Assembly (NCBI GenBank): GCA_034660035.1
Contig: JAYEIJ010000011.1
Location: 1 to 53,000 of the forward strand
Direction of reading: 5' to 3'
Length of the DNA stretch: 53,000 nucleotides
DNA from: JAHEEL01 sp034660035
GTDB lineage: Bacteria; Actinomycetota; Acidimicrobiia; Spongiisociales; UBA5794
Both the position numbers and the translations under genes were made by a program. Each line of letters opens with the position of its first letter. Within the stretch, counting starts at the first letter, position 1. Shown here piece after piece: positions 24,041 through 32,422 of the stretch. A model generated the notes under the pieces. The model had not been told where the DNA came from, did no database searches, and worked only from the letters and a program-made list of their open reading frames with translations.

Positions 24041-24751
24041 TTGGCTACACGATACGCAGTTGTCGAACTCGAGTCGGTGGAGTCTACCCAGAACGAGGCT
24101 CGCGACCGCTATGACCGGCTCGGTCCTGTGCTGGTGATGGCCGATCATCAGACGTCGGGGCGGGGCCGCCTGGGACGCGAGTGGATCGAACCTGATCGCG
24201 CCATGTTCGCGTCGCTAGCTTTCGAGCCGGTCTGGCCAATCGAATCCTGGAGCCTGATTCCCCTGACCGCCGGTCTCGCAGCGCGATCGGCCATCGGTGA
24301 TGTCAGCGGCATCACCACGGACCTGCGCTGGCCCAACGACTTGATGATCGGTGGAGGGAAGATCGGTGGTTTGCTCGTCGAGTCGGGTGACGGAGTCGTC
24401 GTCGTCGGCTGCGGTATCAATCTGGCGTGGGCGGCACCGGTCGTGGGCGGCGATGCCCTGTATGGATCCGATCCCGGGCCGGAGGTCGTCACAGAACTCG
24501 CTGCGGAGTGGGCCGACCGATTCCTGGCTCGTATGGCACTCGACCCCGGTGATTGGGGCCTCGAGGAATACAGGGAAGCGTGCATCACGATCGGTCGATC
24601 GGTCTCATACGCCGCCGGCACGGGGATCGCTGCTGCCGTTCTGGATGACGGGTCGCTTCTGGTGGAAACGGAGGACGGCGTGATCTCCGTGAACAGCGGA
24701 GAAGTACGACTCCACGACCGGTCTACGCTCTCCCCTGATCGGAGGAACTGA
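24041..24751 (+). CDS. birA: Biotin-[acetyl-CoA-carboxylase] ligase, no DNA-binding domain
   Basis: A 236-residue biotin protein ligase that attaches biotin to the BCCP domain of the carboxylase alpha subunit. Visible motifs: the substrate-binding ESTQ-like SVESTQNEA, the ATP/biotin loop SGRGRLGREW, LRWPNDLMI, and KIGGLLVE followed by GCGINL. The N-terminal helix-turn-helix of Escherichia coli BirA is absent, so this is the monofunctional type and not a repressor. It starts with TTG; the nearby ATG at 24037 is out of frame. It overlaps the next gene by 1 bp and lies next to the carboxyltransferase it serves. Confidence 0.93.
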   Translation: MATRYAVVELESVESTQNEARDRYDRLGPVLVMADHQTSGRGRLGREWIEPDRAMFASLAFEPVWPIESWSLIPLTAGLAARSAIGDVSGITTDLRWPNDLMIGGGKIGGLLVESGDGVVVVGCGINLAWAAPVVGGDALYGSDPGPEVVTELAAEWADRFLARMALDPGDWGLEEYREACITIGRSVSYAAGTGIAAAVLDDGSLLVETEDGVISVNSGEVRLHDRSTLSPDRRN

Positions 24752-25692
24752 TGGGCATCTCGAAAGCAGTCGTCACCGGCGGAGCCGGCTTCATCGGATC
24801 GAACCTGGTGAACCGCCTCATCGACGAGGGAACCGAAGTGCTCGTCGTCGACGACCTTTCGACCGGGATGCTCTCGCGTCTTGCGGATGCTCGTGCTCGG
24901 GGGCACGTCCATTTCCATCAGATCGATGTCCGGGCGCCGGAGGTGCGTGACGCCTTGATCGGCTTTGCCCCGGAGATCGTCTTCCATCTGGCCGCCCAGA
25001 TCGACGTGCGAGCGTCGGTAGCCGATCCGATCACGGACGCATCGATCAACGTGCTTGGCACCGTCAACGTGCTGCTCGCCGCCCGAGATGCCGGCGTCGA
25101 TCGAGTCGTGTTCTCGTCGTCCGGTGGGGCGACGTTCGGCGACACAACTTCGATCCCGACTCGTGAGACCGTCACCAGGAGACCCGACTCGCCCTACGGT
25201 GTGTCGAAGAAGATCGTGGACGAATATCTGGGCTATTTCCAGAGAACTGCCGCCCTCGACTACGTGTCTCTCGGGTTCGCCAATGTCTATGGGCCGGGTC
25301 AAGATCCGGCGGGGGAGGCCGGCGTTGTTGCCATCTTCTCCGGCGATCTCCTGGCAGGACGAACTCCGACCATCTACGGCGATGGGCTCCAGACCCGTGA
25401 CTACGTCTTCGTTGAGGATGTGACCGATGCGTGCTGGCGCGCGGCGCTACAGGGAGGGGGCCGCTACCTCAACATCGGGACGGGAGTCGAAACCAGCGTT
25501 GTCGACCTCTACGACAAGATGGCCAGAATCGTCGGGTCTTCGGTGCGGCCGACTCACGCCGCGCCGCGAGCCGGCGAGCAGCGCCGATCGGCCCTCGATC
25601 CTACGGCGGCCCAGGAGGTCCTCGGATGGGAACCGTGGACGAGCCTCGACGACGGTCTAGCCCAGACGATCGACTGGTTCAGAAAGCAGTAG
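24751..25692 (+). CDS. NAD-dependent sugar epimerase/dehydratase (GalE-like)
   Basis: A 313-residue extended short-chain dehydrogenase. N-terminal NAD-binding VTGGAGFIGSN, the strand VVDDLSTG, catalytic Tyr and Lys in SPYGVSKK, and the substrate loop FANVYGPGQDP are all present. It most resembles UDP-glucose 4-epimerases of actinobacteria, but UDP-glucuronate or other nucleotide sugars are possible. It overlaps the birA stop by 1 bp, so it is the second gene of that operon, and it could feed the glycosyltransferases encoded downstream. A short heptad repeat follows its stop. Confidence 0.88.
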   Translation: MGISKAVVTGGAGFIGSNLVNRLIDEGTEVLVVDDLSTGMLSRLADARARGHVHFHQIDVRAPEVRDALIGFAPEIVFHLAAQIDVRASVADPITDASINVLGTVNVLLAARDAGVDRVVFSSSGGATFGDTTSIPTRETVTRRPDSPYGVSKKIVDEYLGYFQRTAALDYVSLGFANVYGPGQDPAGEAGVVAIFSGDLLAGRTPTIYGDGLQTRDYVFVEDVTDACWRAALQGGGRYLNIGTGVETSVVDLYDKMARIVGSSVRPTHAAPRAGEQRRSALDPTAAQEVLGWEPWTSLDDGLAQTIDWFRKQ

Positions 25693-25698
25693 TGGGTC

Positions 25699-25719
25699 TG
25701 AGCGTTGAGCGTTGAGCAG
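25699..25719. repeat. Short heptad repeat TGAGCGT x3 after the epimerase gene
   Basis: TGAGCGT, TGAGCGT and TGAGCAG, 7 bp after the epimerase stop, in the 70-bp gap between convergent epimerase and cofE genes. Same period as the larger blocks, with a different unit. Confidence 0.65.
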
Positions 25720-25762
25720 GAAGTGGCCGGTTGCGGTTTCCGTCTGGCTCATGGTTCATATC

Positions 25763-26458
25763 TCATCGGAACATATCTTCCTCTGGGGGTCGCACCAGGT
25801 CGGTTGCTCGTCCGTCCCCTGTCAGGTCGAGACCCCGCACGACGGCAGCCGGGATCTCGCCGGCTTTGCCCATGACGAGATCGGCGGCCGCAGCGATCTC
25901 ATCGATGATGGCGATCTCTGTGACGTTCATCGTGCGTCCCTGTGCGTCGGATTCGCCACGTAGGTCCAGGATCGACGGCAGTCCGGAGACTCCGATGGCG
26001 ACGTCGACAAGTCCGCGTCGCCATGGGCGACCGAACGTGTCCGTAACGACGACTGCGATCGAGACGCCCATCACCCGCTCGAGGTAGCGTCGGATGCGGT
26101 GCGCCGATCGGTCCGGATCGACGGGGAGGAGGACCGCCCATCCCTCTGCCACGTTGGAGCGATCGACCCCGGCGTTCGCACAGATGAATCCGTGATCTGT
26201 CTGAGTGATGAGGAGATCACTGCGCCGTCGCAAGATCGACCGGGCCTCCCGTTCGGCCAGTTCCCGGTAGGCGCGGTCATCGGAGATCTGCTCGATCCGG
26301 CCTTCGGCCTTCGAGACGACCTTATGGGTTATCACGACGATGTCACGGTCCGAGAGCGCGATCTGCGATGCTTCGAGTCCATTGACGATGAGCGCCCCCA
26401 GGTCGTCGCCGGGTGCGATCTCGGGGATTCCGCGGATCGGGTGGATCTCGATGCTCAT
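25763..26458 (-). CDS. cofE: Coenzyme F420-0:L-glutamate ligase
   Basis: A 231-residue enzyme that adds glutamate residues to F420-0 with GTP. Motifs: PEIAPGDDL near the N-terminus, DIVVITHKVVSKAEGR, the THGFICANAG-like DHGFICANAGVD, and VVVTDTFGRPWRRG, all typical. Length matches stand-alone CofE; the C-terminal nitroreductase domain of mycobacterial FbiB is absent. The start overlaps the cofD stop by 4 bp, so the two are one operon and translationally coupled. Confidence 0.95.
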   Translation of the reverse strand: MSIEIHPIRGIPEIAPGDDLGALIVNGLEASQIALSDRDIVVITHKVVSKAEGRIEQISDDRAYRELAEREARSILRRRSDLLITQTDHGFICANAGVDRSNVAEGWAVLLPVDPDRSAHRIRRYLERVMGVSIAVVVTDTFGRPWRRGLVDVAIGVSGLPSILDLRGESDAQGRTMNVTEIAIIDEIAAAADLVMGKAGEIPAAVVRGLDLTGDGRATDLVRPPEEDMFR

Positions 26459-27417
26459 GTGAACGCCTCCTGGAACCATGTGGCGAAGCCGAGGGCCTCA
26501 CTCTCAGAAACGAGGTGGGTGTCGGTGGCATGGACCATGACCGTCTCGAACAGATCGCGCACGTCCGATGCGTCTCCGCTGTCGATGACGAGGTCGGAGA
26601 TGAGTCCCTCGTACGCCGCCAGGACTCCGGCGTTCCCGGGGGGAAATCCGAGAGATGCCATCACTCGCTCGGCCGGCCCCTTGAGCGCCTTGCCTCCGAA
26701 CAGGGGACTGATGGCGACGACACGCTCTTTCTCAGCGATGGCCTGTCGGATCTTCGGAACGGCGATGATCGGTCCGATCGACAGGGGCGGATTCGATGGG
26801 GCTATCACGACGATGTCCGCAGCAGCGATGGCCTCGACCACCCCCGGAGCGGGCAGTGCATGCTCGGCACCGGTGTACTCAACTTCTACGACGTGGTCAC
26901 GGTGCCCCCGTACGACGAAGTACTCCTGGAACGCCAGCCACCTTCCGTCGTCGATCCGAAGCCTGGTTCGAACCGGATCGTTGGTGGCGGGCAGGACCCT
27001 TGTCTCGACGCCGAGTGCCGATCGAATCCGTTCGACGGCCTCGGTGAGGGTGCGGCCCGATGCGAGCATGTCGGTTCGAACCAGACATGCCGCCAGATCG
27101 CGATCACCCAGGCGGAAGGTGGTATCGACGCCGAGCGCATCTAGGTGGTCCATCACAGTGGACGAGTCTCCTCCGATCCCCCAACCGTGGGGGCCCTCGA
27201 TGCCGGCGAGCGTGTAGAGGACGGTATCGAGATCAGCCGACACGTGAACGCCGTGGATCAATTCGTCATCGCCCACGTTCCCGATCACCGTGAGTCGCGG
27301 GCCCGCGAAGACCCGCCTGAGAGACCGCGCAGCGCGCGCCCCACCGACACCACCGGTCAGGAGAACGGCGAAAGGGTTGGAATATGTCGAGTTCGGTCCT
27401 TGAATGGCGTCGTTCAT
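26455..27417 (-). CDS. cofD: 2-phospho-L-lactate / phosphoenolpyruvate transferase (F420 synthesis)
   Basis: A 320-residue enzyme that joins the activated phospho-acid to the deazaflavin Fo, giving F420-0 (or its dehydro form in actinobacteria). The N-terminal LLTGGVGGAR loop, GNVGDD, DLDTVLYTLAG, GWGIGGDSS and IAPSNPPLSIGPI are diagnostic. It is the first gene of cofD-cofE. Its ATG at 27417 overlaps, on the other strand, the ATG of the divergent glycosyltransferase (CATG at 27415-27418), so no intergenic space remains and its promoter must lie inside that gene. GGAG lies about 8 nt upstream as a ribosome binding site. Confidence 0.95.
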   Translation of the reverse strand: MNDAIQGPNSTYSNPFAVLLTGGVGGARAARSLRRVFAGPRLTVIGNVGDDELIHGVHVSADLDTVLYTLAGIEGPHGWGIGGDSSTVMDHLDALGVDTTFRLGDRDLAACLVRTDMLASGRTLTEAVERIRSALGVETRVLPATNDPVRTRLRIDDGRWLAFQEYFVVRGHRDHVVEVEYTGAEHALPAPGVVEAIAAADIVVIAPSNPPLSIGPIIAVPKIRQAIAEKERVVAISPLFGGKALKGPAERVMASLGFPPGNAGVLAAYEGLISDLVIDSGDASDVRDLFETVMVHATDTHLVSESEALGFATWFQEAFT

Positions 27418-30208
27418 GTCATCTCCAGAGGGCACACGCCCACTACCTGTCGCGGCCGCGATCTTCGCTCGACGCGGCGCCGATCTTCCAGCGACCATCG
27501 AATCGATCCAGCACCAAGTGTACGAAACACGGCGGATCATCGTGGTCGGTGGTGATGCGGACGCGCGCCGTCTTGCGGGCGCACACGGCATCGAGTGGTT
27601 CTCAGGCCTCGGCGGCGTCATCGATGCCTGTAGCAACGTCACCCATCTGTGGCTCGTTCTCGACGGTGTGCTCCCTCGGCCCGACGCCCTCGGGGCGCTG
27701 GTGCGCGGACAGACGCGGCTCGACGCTTCGGTCTCCGGATCGAAGATCCTCGATGAAGGAAACCCGGACCGATTGCTCTCCGCCGGATTTGCGACCGACG
27801 TGTTCGAGACCCCGTACACGGGATTCGACGAGGATGAACTCGACCAGGGCCAGTACGACGTCGTTCGCGACGTCGCGGCCGTCGGGGGGCAGTCGATGCT
27901 CGTCCGGATGGATCTCGTTCGCGGTCTTGGTGGTCCGGATATCGCGATGGCGCCGTTCGCCGCGGCGGTCGACTTCTGTCAGCGAGCGCGCCTGCGCGGC
28001 GCCCGTGTGATCGTCGTCCCTTCGTCGGAGGTGCTCGGCGTCGACGACCATCAGGAACTTGATCGATGGCGAGAGCGCGCCGGGCGCATCCGAGCGATGA
28101 TCAAGGTCTACGGACCGATGACGCTGCTCTGGGCGCTTCCGATGGCGTTCCTCTCCGGTTTCGCTCAATGCTTCCTGTCGCTCTTCCTCGGACGGTGGAG
28201 ATTCTTCCACTGGCTCCGGGCGTGGCTGTGGAACCTGGTGAAACTGCCGGATACGCTCCGGAAGCGCCGGGCAGCGCGCAAAGGTCGCGTCGTCGGCGAT
28301 CCCGAGCTCTTCAGGTATCAGATCAGCGGTTCAGTCGCACTCAGATCGGTCGTGGCGGAGTTGTCTGATCGGATCCGGCGAAGACTCCCGGGAGAAGATC
28401 GGCTCTCGATCGAGGCGGTCGGCGAGGAACTCAGGCGACCGTCGTTCATCGTGGGAGCGGTGGCCTTGCTCTTCGTCCTCCTCGCAACCAGGAGCATCTG
28501 GTTGGGGGGGTTGCCCGCCGTCGGGTACAGCCTCCCGTTCGGCGAATCGGGATCGAGCGCTGTCTCGGCATATGCCGGAGGGTGGAACCCGGCAGGACTT
28601 GGATCCGTGGAGCCGCTTCGTCCGTTCATCGCGCTTGCAGGTCTCATCCAGACCATCCTCTTTGATAACCGGCGTCTGGCCGAGTATGTACTGACAGCGG
28701 GATCGTGGCTTCTCGGAATCTGGGGAGTCGTTCGTCTCCTGCGAACATGGGGTGTTCGTGCGGTCGCGGGGACCCTTGCCGGTATCGTCTACGTGGCCGG
28801 CCCGGCCGCTCAGGCCGTAGCTCAGGAAACGGCGGTAGGGGCCGCGGTCGCCATAGGACTCATCCCTTGGTCGATACGTTTCGCTCTTGCCCCGTTCCCC
28901 GCCTCGTGGATAGCGAGAGCCGGTCGAGTGGCCGCCGTGGCCGTCCTCGCCGGCATAGCCGCCGTTCTGGCACCGCTTACCCTGCTTGTGCCGATCTTCG
29001 CGCTGCTCGTATGGGCACTCGTCAACGTCACCGATGGCGCCGCGTGGAGGGCCGTCGGCATCTCGCTGGTCGGAGCGGTTCTCGCCGTTCCGTTGCTTTT
29101 CCCCTGGCTCGGCACCGCCGACCTCGGTCGCTTCGTCACCGACGGCGACGCCTACTGGGCAGTATCGGCCGTGACGGCCGTCATCGTCGGGATCGCCGCC
29201 GTAGCCGTACTCGTGGCAGCACCACAACGGCTCGGCCTGGTAGCGAGTTGGGGTGCGATAGCGGTCGCTTTCGGCGTCCTCGTCGCTCGATCTGCGGGAT
29301 TCGGGTCGGGTCGAGAAGTGGAGAGCGTGAGTCTTGTCGTCGTTTCTCTCGGGATCGCTCTCATCGTCGGCCCTTCGTTCGAAGCGATCACGCGGGTGCG
29401 TGAGGTGGGCGGCTGGCGCCGTATCGTCGCAGGAGTTGCGGTAGCCGCTTCAGTCTTCCTCGTGGCGGCGTCGACCGCCACGGTCCTTGGGGGCCGCGCG
29501 GGATATCCCAGCGACGAGTACCGGGAGGCGTTCACGTTCTCGGCCGCTCGGCCCGGCGATCCAACCGCATCGAGGATCCTCGTGCTCGGGGCGCCGGGGA
29601 ACCTCCCGGGCGACGATCGAATCGTCGAGGGTGCTGCGTACCGGCTCGTGTCTGCGCCGATGCCGGAGTCGTGGGAGGCGCACCTGCACACGGCGAGGCT
29701 TGGTGACGATGCTCTCGCGGAGACGCTGAGAGTGATCATCGGCGGTGAGACGAAGCGAGCCGGTGAGATCCTTGCGCCGTTCGGGGTTCGATGGATCGTC
29801 ATTCTCGAAGAAGCCGATGGGGACACATTCGCCGGTGCGTGGGAGACGATCTTCATCGGCCAGCTCGATCTGGTGCCGCTCGGCGGCGGGCTGTCCAACA
29901 CGACGTTCGAGAACGAGGCGGAGAACGCGGTTCGTGCCATCAGCGCCGACGGCTCGCCGTGGACGCGTGCCGGGACCGGCTACGAAGGCAAGCCGGAGTT
30001 CGGGGTTGGCCTCGAAGTGCGGGAGAACGCCAATGCTCGCTGGGGACCGGGCGAATGGGAGCAGATCGACTGGGCCAACGGAACAACGGCCGCCGTCGGT
30101 GCGGCCGGATTTGAGCCGATCGATGCTCGTCGATTGCAGGCCATCGGCGCCGCGGTGTGGCTCGTAGCCCTGGTCGGTGTCGCATGGGGTGGAAGGAGAT
30201 TCGGATGA
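27416..30208 (+). CDS. Large membrane glycosyltransferase (GT2 domain plus multi-pass region)
   Basis: About 930 residues. Residues 10-230 form a GT2-like domain (VAAAIFARRGADLPATIESI, then THLWLVLDGVLPRPDAL and GGQSMLVRMDLV). A membrane pair follows near residue 240 (LLWALPMAFLSGFAQ), and roughly ten more membrane segments span 340-690. Residues 700-905 are a soluble, probably external domain, and a last membrane helix lies near 915. Such GT2-membrane proteins next to F420 genes occur in other actinobacteria; sugar and acceptor are unknown. The DXD motif is not obvious, only LDG, so catalytic activity is uncertain. Start at 27416 shares bases with the cofD start; 27404 is possible. It overlaps the DUF5719 gene by ATGA. 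Confidence 0.82.
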   Translation: MSSPEGTRPLPVAAAIFARRGADLPATIESIQHQVYETRRIIVVGGDADARRLAGAHGIEWFSGLGGVIDACSNVTHLWLVLDGVLPRPDALGALVRGQTRLDASVSGSKILDEGNPDRLLSAGFATDVFETPYTGFDEDELDQGQYDVVRDVAAVGGQSMLVRMDLVRGLGGPDIAMAPFAAAVDFCQRARLRGARVIVVPSSEVLGVDDHQELDRWRERAGRIRAMIKVYGPMTLLWALPMAFLSGFAQCFLSLFLGRWRFFHWLRAWLWNLVKLPDTLRKRRAARKGRVVGDPELFRYQISGSVALRSVVAELSDRIRRRLPGEDRLSIEAVGEELRRPSFIVGAVALLFVLLATRSIWLGGLPAVGYSLPFGESGSSAVSAYAGGWNPAGLGSVEPLRPFIALAGLIQTILFDNRRLAEYVLTAGSWLLGIWGVVRLLRTWGVRAVAGTLAGIVYVAGPAAQAVAQETAVGAAVAIGLIPWSIRFALAPFPASWIARAGRVAAVAVLAGIAAVLAPLTLLVPIFALLVWALVNVTDGAAWRAVGISLVGAVLAVPLLFPWLGTADLGRFVTDGDAYWAVSAVTAVIVGIAAVAVLVAAPQRLGLVASWGAIAVAFGVLVARSAGFGSGREVESVSLVVVSLGIALIVGPSFEAITRVREVGGWRRIVAGVAVAASVFLVAASTATVLGGRAGYPSDEYREAFTFSAARPGDPTASRILVLGAPGNLPGDDRIVEGAAYRLVSAPMPESWEAHLHTARLGDDALAETLRVIIGGETKRAGEILAPFGVRWIVILEEADGDTFAGAWETIFIGQLDLVPLGGGLSNTTFENEAENAVRAISADGSPWTRAGTGYEGKPEFGVGLEVRENANARWGPGEWEQIDWANGTTAAVGAAGFEPIDARRLQAIGAAVWLVALVGVAWGGRRFG

Positions 30209-31686
30209 GACGGGTGATCGCTGTCGTCATCGTGGCCGTTGCCGGAGTGCTCGCTCTGACCCAATCCGCCCCGATCGAGGTACGTCCTCCAGACTTCGGT
30301 GCACCGTCACCGGATGTGGGCGGGGCAACCGGTGATGCCACCGCCTGGTACTGCCCATGGGTCGCCTCAGGCGCACTCCGAGACTCGACGTTCAACCTGG
30401 TTTCGGTGATCGATATCAACGCCACCATCACACTCCCGAATCTGAATCCGACGGAAGAGGCGGACGTTGCCGAGTTGCGCCTTCGCGGTCCAGGAGCTCG
30501 AAGCGTCTACTCCGGCGATATCGTCCGTCGCGGCGCATCGCCCGGCGTCGTGGAATTCGACGACGGACCGGCAGTCGCGACGACGGCCATGTGGTCGGAG
30601 GAGATCCTTACCGGGGATCGGTGCGTCGTATCCGTTCCGAAAGAATGGCATCTGATCGGTGGCATCACCGCGGAAGGATTCACCCTCGAGCTTCAGCTGT
30701 TCAATCCGTTCGCCGAGAGCGCCAAAGTGACCGTCGAGGCGATCACCGAATTCGGCAGGTCGCCGCTCGCGGGTTTCGAGAGTATCGATGTCCCCGGACG
30801 ATCATGGCTGACGGAAGATCTCTCCCGCGTCATCCCATTCCTCGACATGGTCACGTTCACCGTGACATCCGAAAGCGGGATCGTCATCCCCACCCTTGTG
30901 CTCAATAGCGAAACCGATGAGGCGTCCTGGCCCGGCACAGGTCAGTCGACGACCTGGGATTTCCCGGTGACGAGCCTCCCGGGGTTGGAACCAACGTTGG
31001 TGATCTCGAACGCCGGCAGCGTTGGGGCAACGGTCGCGATCGACATCTTCACACCGGACGGCGCGATACCCGACGCCGATGGAAGGATCGTGTCACCGCT
31101 CGAACCGCTGCGTATCCACCTGGCGGATCTGGCCACGCCACCTTTCGCTGTACGCGTGCGATCGAACGCTCCCATCGGAGCGGTCATCCAGGCGGCTCCG
31201 GAGGGGACGTTCCCGAGGACCGACGCTATGCCGCCTGAGGTCACGGACGATGAGGTCACGGACGATGAGGTCACGGATGATGAAGACGCCTCAGCAGACG
31301 AGGAGACGACCGACACGACCGAGGGCGAAGAAGTCGAAGAACCCGTCGTCTACGACGGTCTGGCAGCGATGTCTGGCAACGCCGACGTCCATGAGCGGTG
31401 GCTGGTTCCCGGTCTCGGAGTGGTGCCCGGAGCCGACACCTCGATCTGGATACTCAATCCTTCCGGCGATCCCGCGACGGTGACGGTGAGTCCGCTTGGC
31501 GTCTCCACAACGCGATCAGAGAAGATCGTGATCCCCGCCGGTCGGTTCCTGGAGATCCCCGTCCCGGCACTCTCCGAGACCGGCAATTCGGGGATGCTTG
31601 TTGACGCGAGCCTGCCGGTGTCGGTCGCGGTGTCGATCGCCGGACCCCAGGGGGTGGCGTTCATCGGCGGTGTGGGAGTCGGATGA
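30205..31686 (+). CDS. DUF5719 family secreted or anchored protein
   Basis: A 493-residue protein with an N-terminal hydrophobic segment (VIAVVIVAVAGVLALT) and then beta-rich domains. The repeated pattern of LELQLFNPFAESAKV, LVISNAGSVGATVAI and SIWILNPSGDPATVTV marks three similar beta-sandwich units, as in DUF5719 proteins of actinobacteria, which have no known function. An acidic linker near residues 350-385 contains three VTDDE repeats encoded by a 15-bp tandem repeat. The ATG overlaps the glycosyltransferase stop and has GGAAGGAG upstream, so the pair is co-translated; a partner role at the cell surface is plausible. Confidence 0.83.
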   Translation: MRRVIAVVIVAVAGVLALTQSAPIEVRPPDFGAPSPDVGGATGDATAWYCPWVASGALRDSTFNLVSVIDINATITLPNLNPTEEADVAELRLRGPGARSVYSGDIVRRGASPGVVEFDDGPAVATTAMWSEEILTGDRCVVSVPKEWHLIGGITAEGFTLELQLFNPFAESAKVTVEAITEFGRSPLAGFESIDVPGRSWLTEDLSRVIPFLDMVTFTVTSESGIVIPTLVLNSETDEASWPGTGQSTTWDFPVTSLPGLEPTLVISNAGSVGATVAIDIFTPDGAIPDADGRIVSPLEPLRIHLADLATPPFAVRVRSNAPIGAVIQAAPEGTFPRTDAMPPEVTDDEVTDDEVTDDEDASADEETTDTTEGEEVEEPVVYDGLAAMSGNADVHERWLVPGLGVVPGADTSIWILNPSGDPATVTVSPLGVSTTRSEKIVIPAGRFLEIPVPALSETGNSGMLVDASLPVSVAVSIAGPQGVAFIGGVGVG

Positions 31687-31723
31687 GAACCCCGAAATGC
31701 TTGGTCTGCACCGCTCCGGCCCC

Positions 31724-31729
31724 TAACTT
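31724..31729 (+). promoter_or_regulatory. -10 box TAACTT for the DUF3499 gene
   Basis: TAACTT ends 9 nt before the ATG at 31739 and only 3 nt before an in-frame GTG at 31733, which makes the ATG the better start. Confidence 0.4.
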
Positions 31730-31738
31730 CGCGTGGCT

Positions 31739-31954
31739 ATGACCTGCGTCCGCTGCTCATCGATCTCCACCTCGTGTCTCTCGTATGCGTACGAGCGCCG
31801 CGAAGCATGGCTCGTCGACACCGAACCTTCTCCGACTCCGGGCACTCGCTACCCGCTGTGCACCACTCACGCCGATCGCGTGACGCCACCGGTTGGATGG
31901 GTACTCCATGACCGCAGATCGCAGCCGACGTTGTTCGCTCCGGGTCTGGCATAG
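31739..31954 (+). CDS. DUF3499 family protein, small Cys-rich
   Basis: A 71-residue protein with N-terminal CVRC, then YAYERREAWL and a C-terminal LCTTHADRVTPPVGW. The Cys-X2-Cys and Cys-X2-His pairs suggest one zinc site. This matches actinobacterial DUF3499 proteins, which have no assigned role and are often found near manB, as here. It is followed after 9 bp by another small Cys-containing gene. Confidence 0.8.
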   Translation: MTCVRCSSISTSCLSYAYERREAWLVDTEPSPTPGTRYPLCTTHADRVTPPVGWVLHDRRSQPTLFAPGLA

Positions 31955-31963
31955 GGGGGCGGG

Positions 31964-32248
31964 ATGTCGATCGACCGGGACGTCCTCGAGGCCGTACGGG
32001 AGATGGATGAACACGAATTGCGGAGGCTCTACATCCTCGCGAAGGCTCGTCTCGAGGGACGCGGTGTGGATCTTCCAGGGTCGGGACCCGAGGTCAAGCT
32101 GCGGAAGCAGATGGTCCGGTGCGGGAAAGACGCCTGCAACCGGTGCCCCCACGGTCCCTACTGGTACGCCTACTGGAATGAGAATGGGAAGCGTCGATCG
32201 CGCTACTTGGGGAAACTGGAAGATGTACCGGAACGGTTGAGTAGCTGA
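31964..32248 (+). CDS. Small protein with CGKXXCXXC motif
   Basis: A 94-residue protein. The N-terminal half is a charged helix (REMDEHELRRLYILAKARLE). The C-terminal half has RCGKDACNRCPHGPYWYAYW and then RSRYLGKLED, a pattern seen in small proteins often found near recombinases and in other hypothetical contexts; three Cys and one His could bind a metal. I do not know its function. It has a GGGGGCGGG tract before the ATG. Heptad repeats begin 5 bp after its stop. Confidence 0.7.
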   Translation: MSIDRDVLEAVREMDEHELRRLYILAKARLEGRGVDLPGSGPEVKLRKQMVRCGKDACNRCPHGPYWYAYWNENGKRRSRYLGKLEDVPERLSS

Positions 32249-32253
32249 GGATG

Positions 32254-32414
32254 AGCTACCAGCTACCAGCTACCAGCTACCAGCTGCCAGCTGCCAGCTG
32301 CCAGCTGCCAGCTGCCAGCCATGAGCTGTGGGCTGTGAGCTATGAGCCATGAGCAGGACGGGATGCGGACTACGGACTACGGACTACCTGCCGACCACCG
32401 ACTACCGACTACTC
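32254..32414. repeat. Block of 23 in-phase heptads
   Basis: The 7-bp phase is unbroken from 32254 to 32414 while the unit changes: AGCTACC x4, AGCTGCC x5, AGCCATG, AGCTGTG, GGCTGTG, AGCTATG, AGCCATG, AGCAGGA, CGGGATG, CGGACTA x3, CCTGCCG, ACCACCG, ACTACCG, ACTACTC. It fills the gap between two small genes on the plus strand. The last unit contributes to the TACTCT promoter box of the next gene. Confidence 0.93.
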
Positions 32415-32415
32415 T
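32410..32415 (+). promoter_or_regulatory. -10 box TACTCT for the zinc-ribbon gene
   Basis: TACTCT ends 7 nt before the ATG at 32423. Five of its six bases belong to the last heptad, so the repeat block runs directly into a promoter. Confidence 0.45.
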
Positions 32416-32422
32416 TTCTCCC

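Noticed and set aside
32342..32422. 27-residue N-terminal extension of the zinc-ribbon protein
   Set aside because: It would be translated heptad repeat; the ATG at 32423 is correctly spaced from a promoter box.
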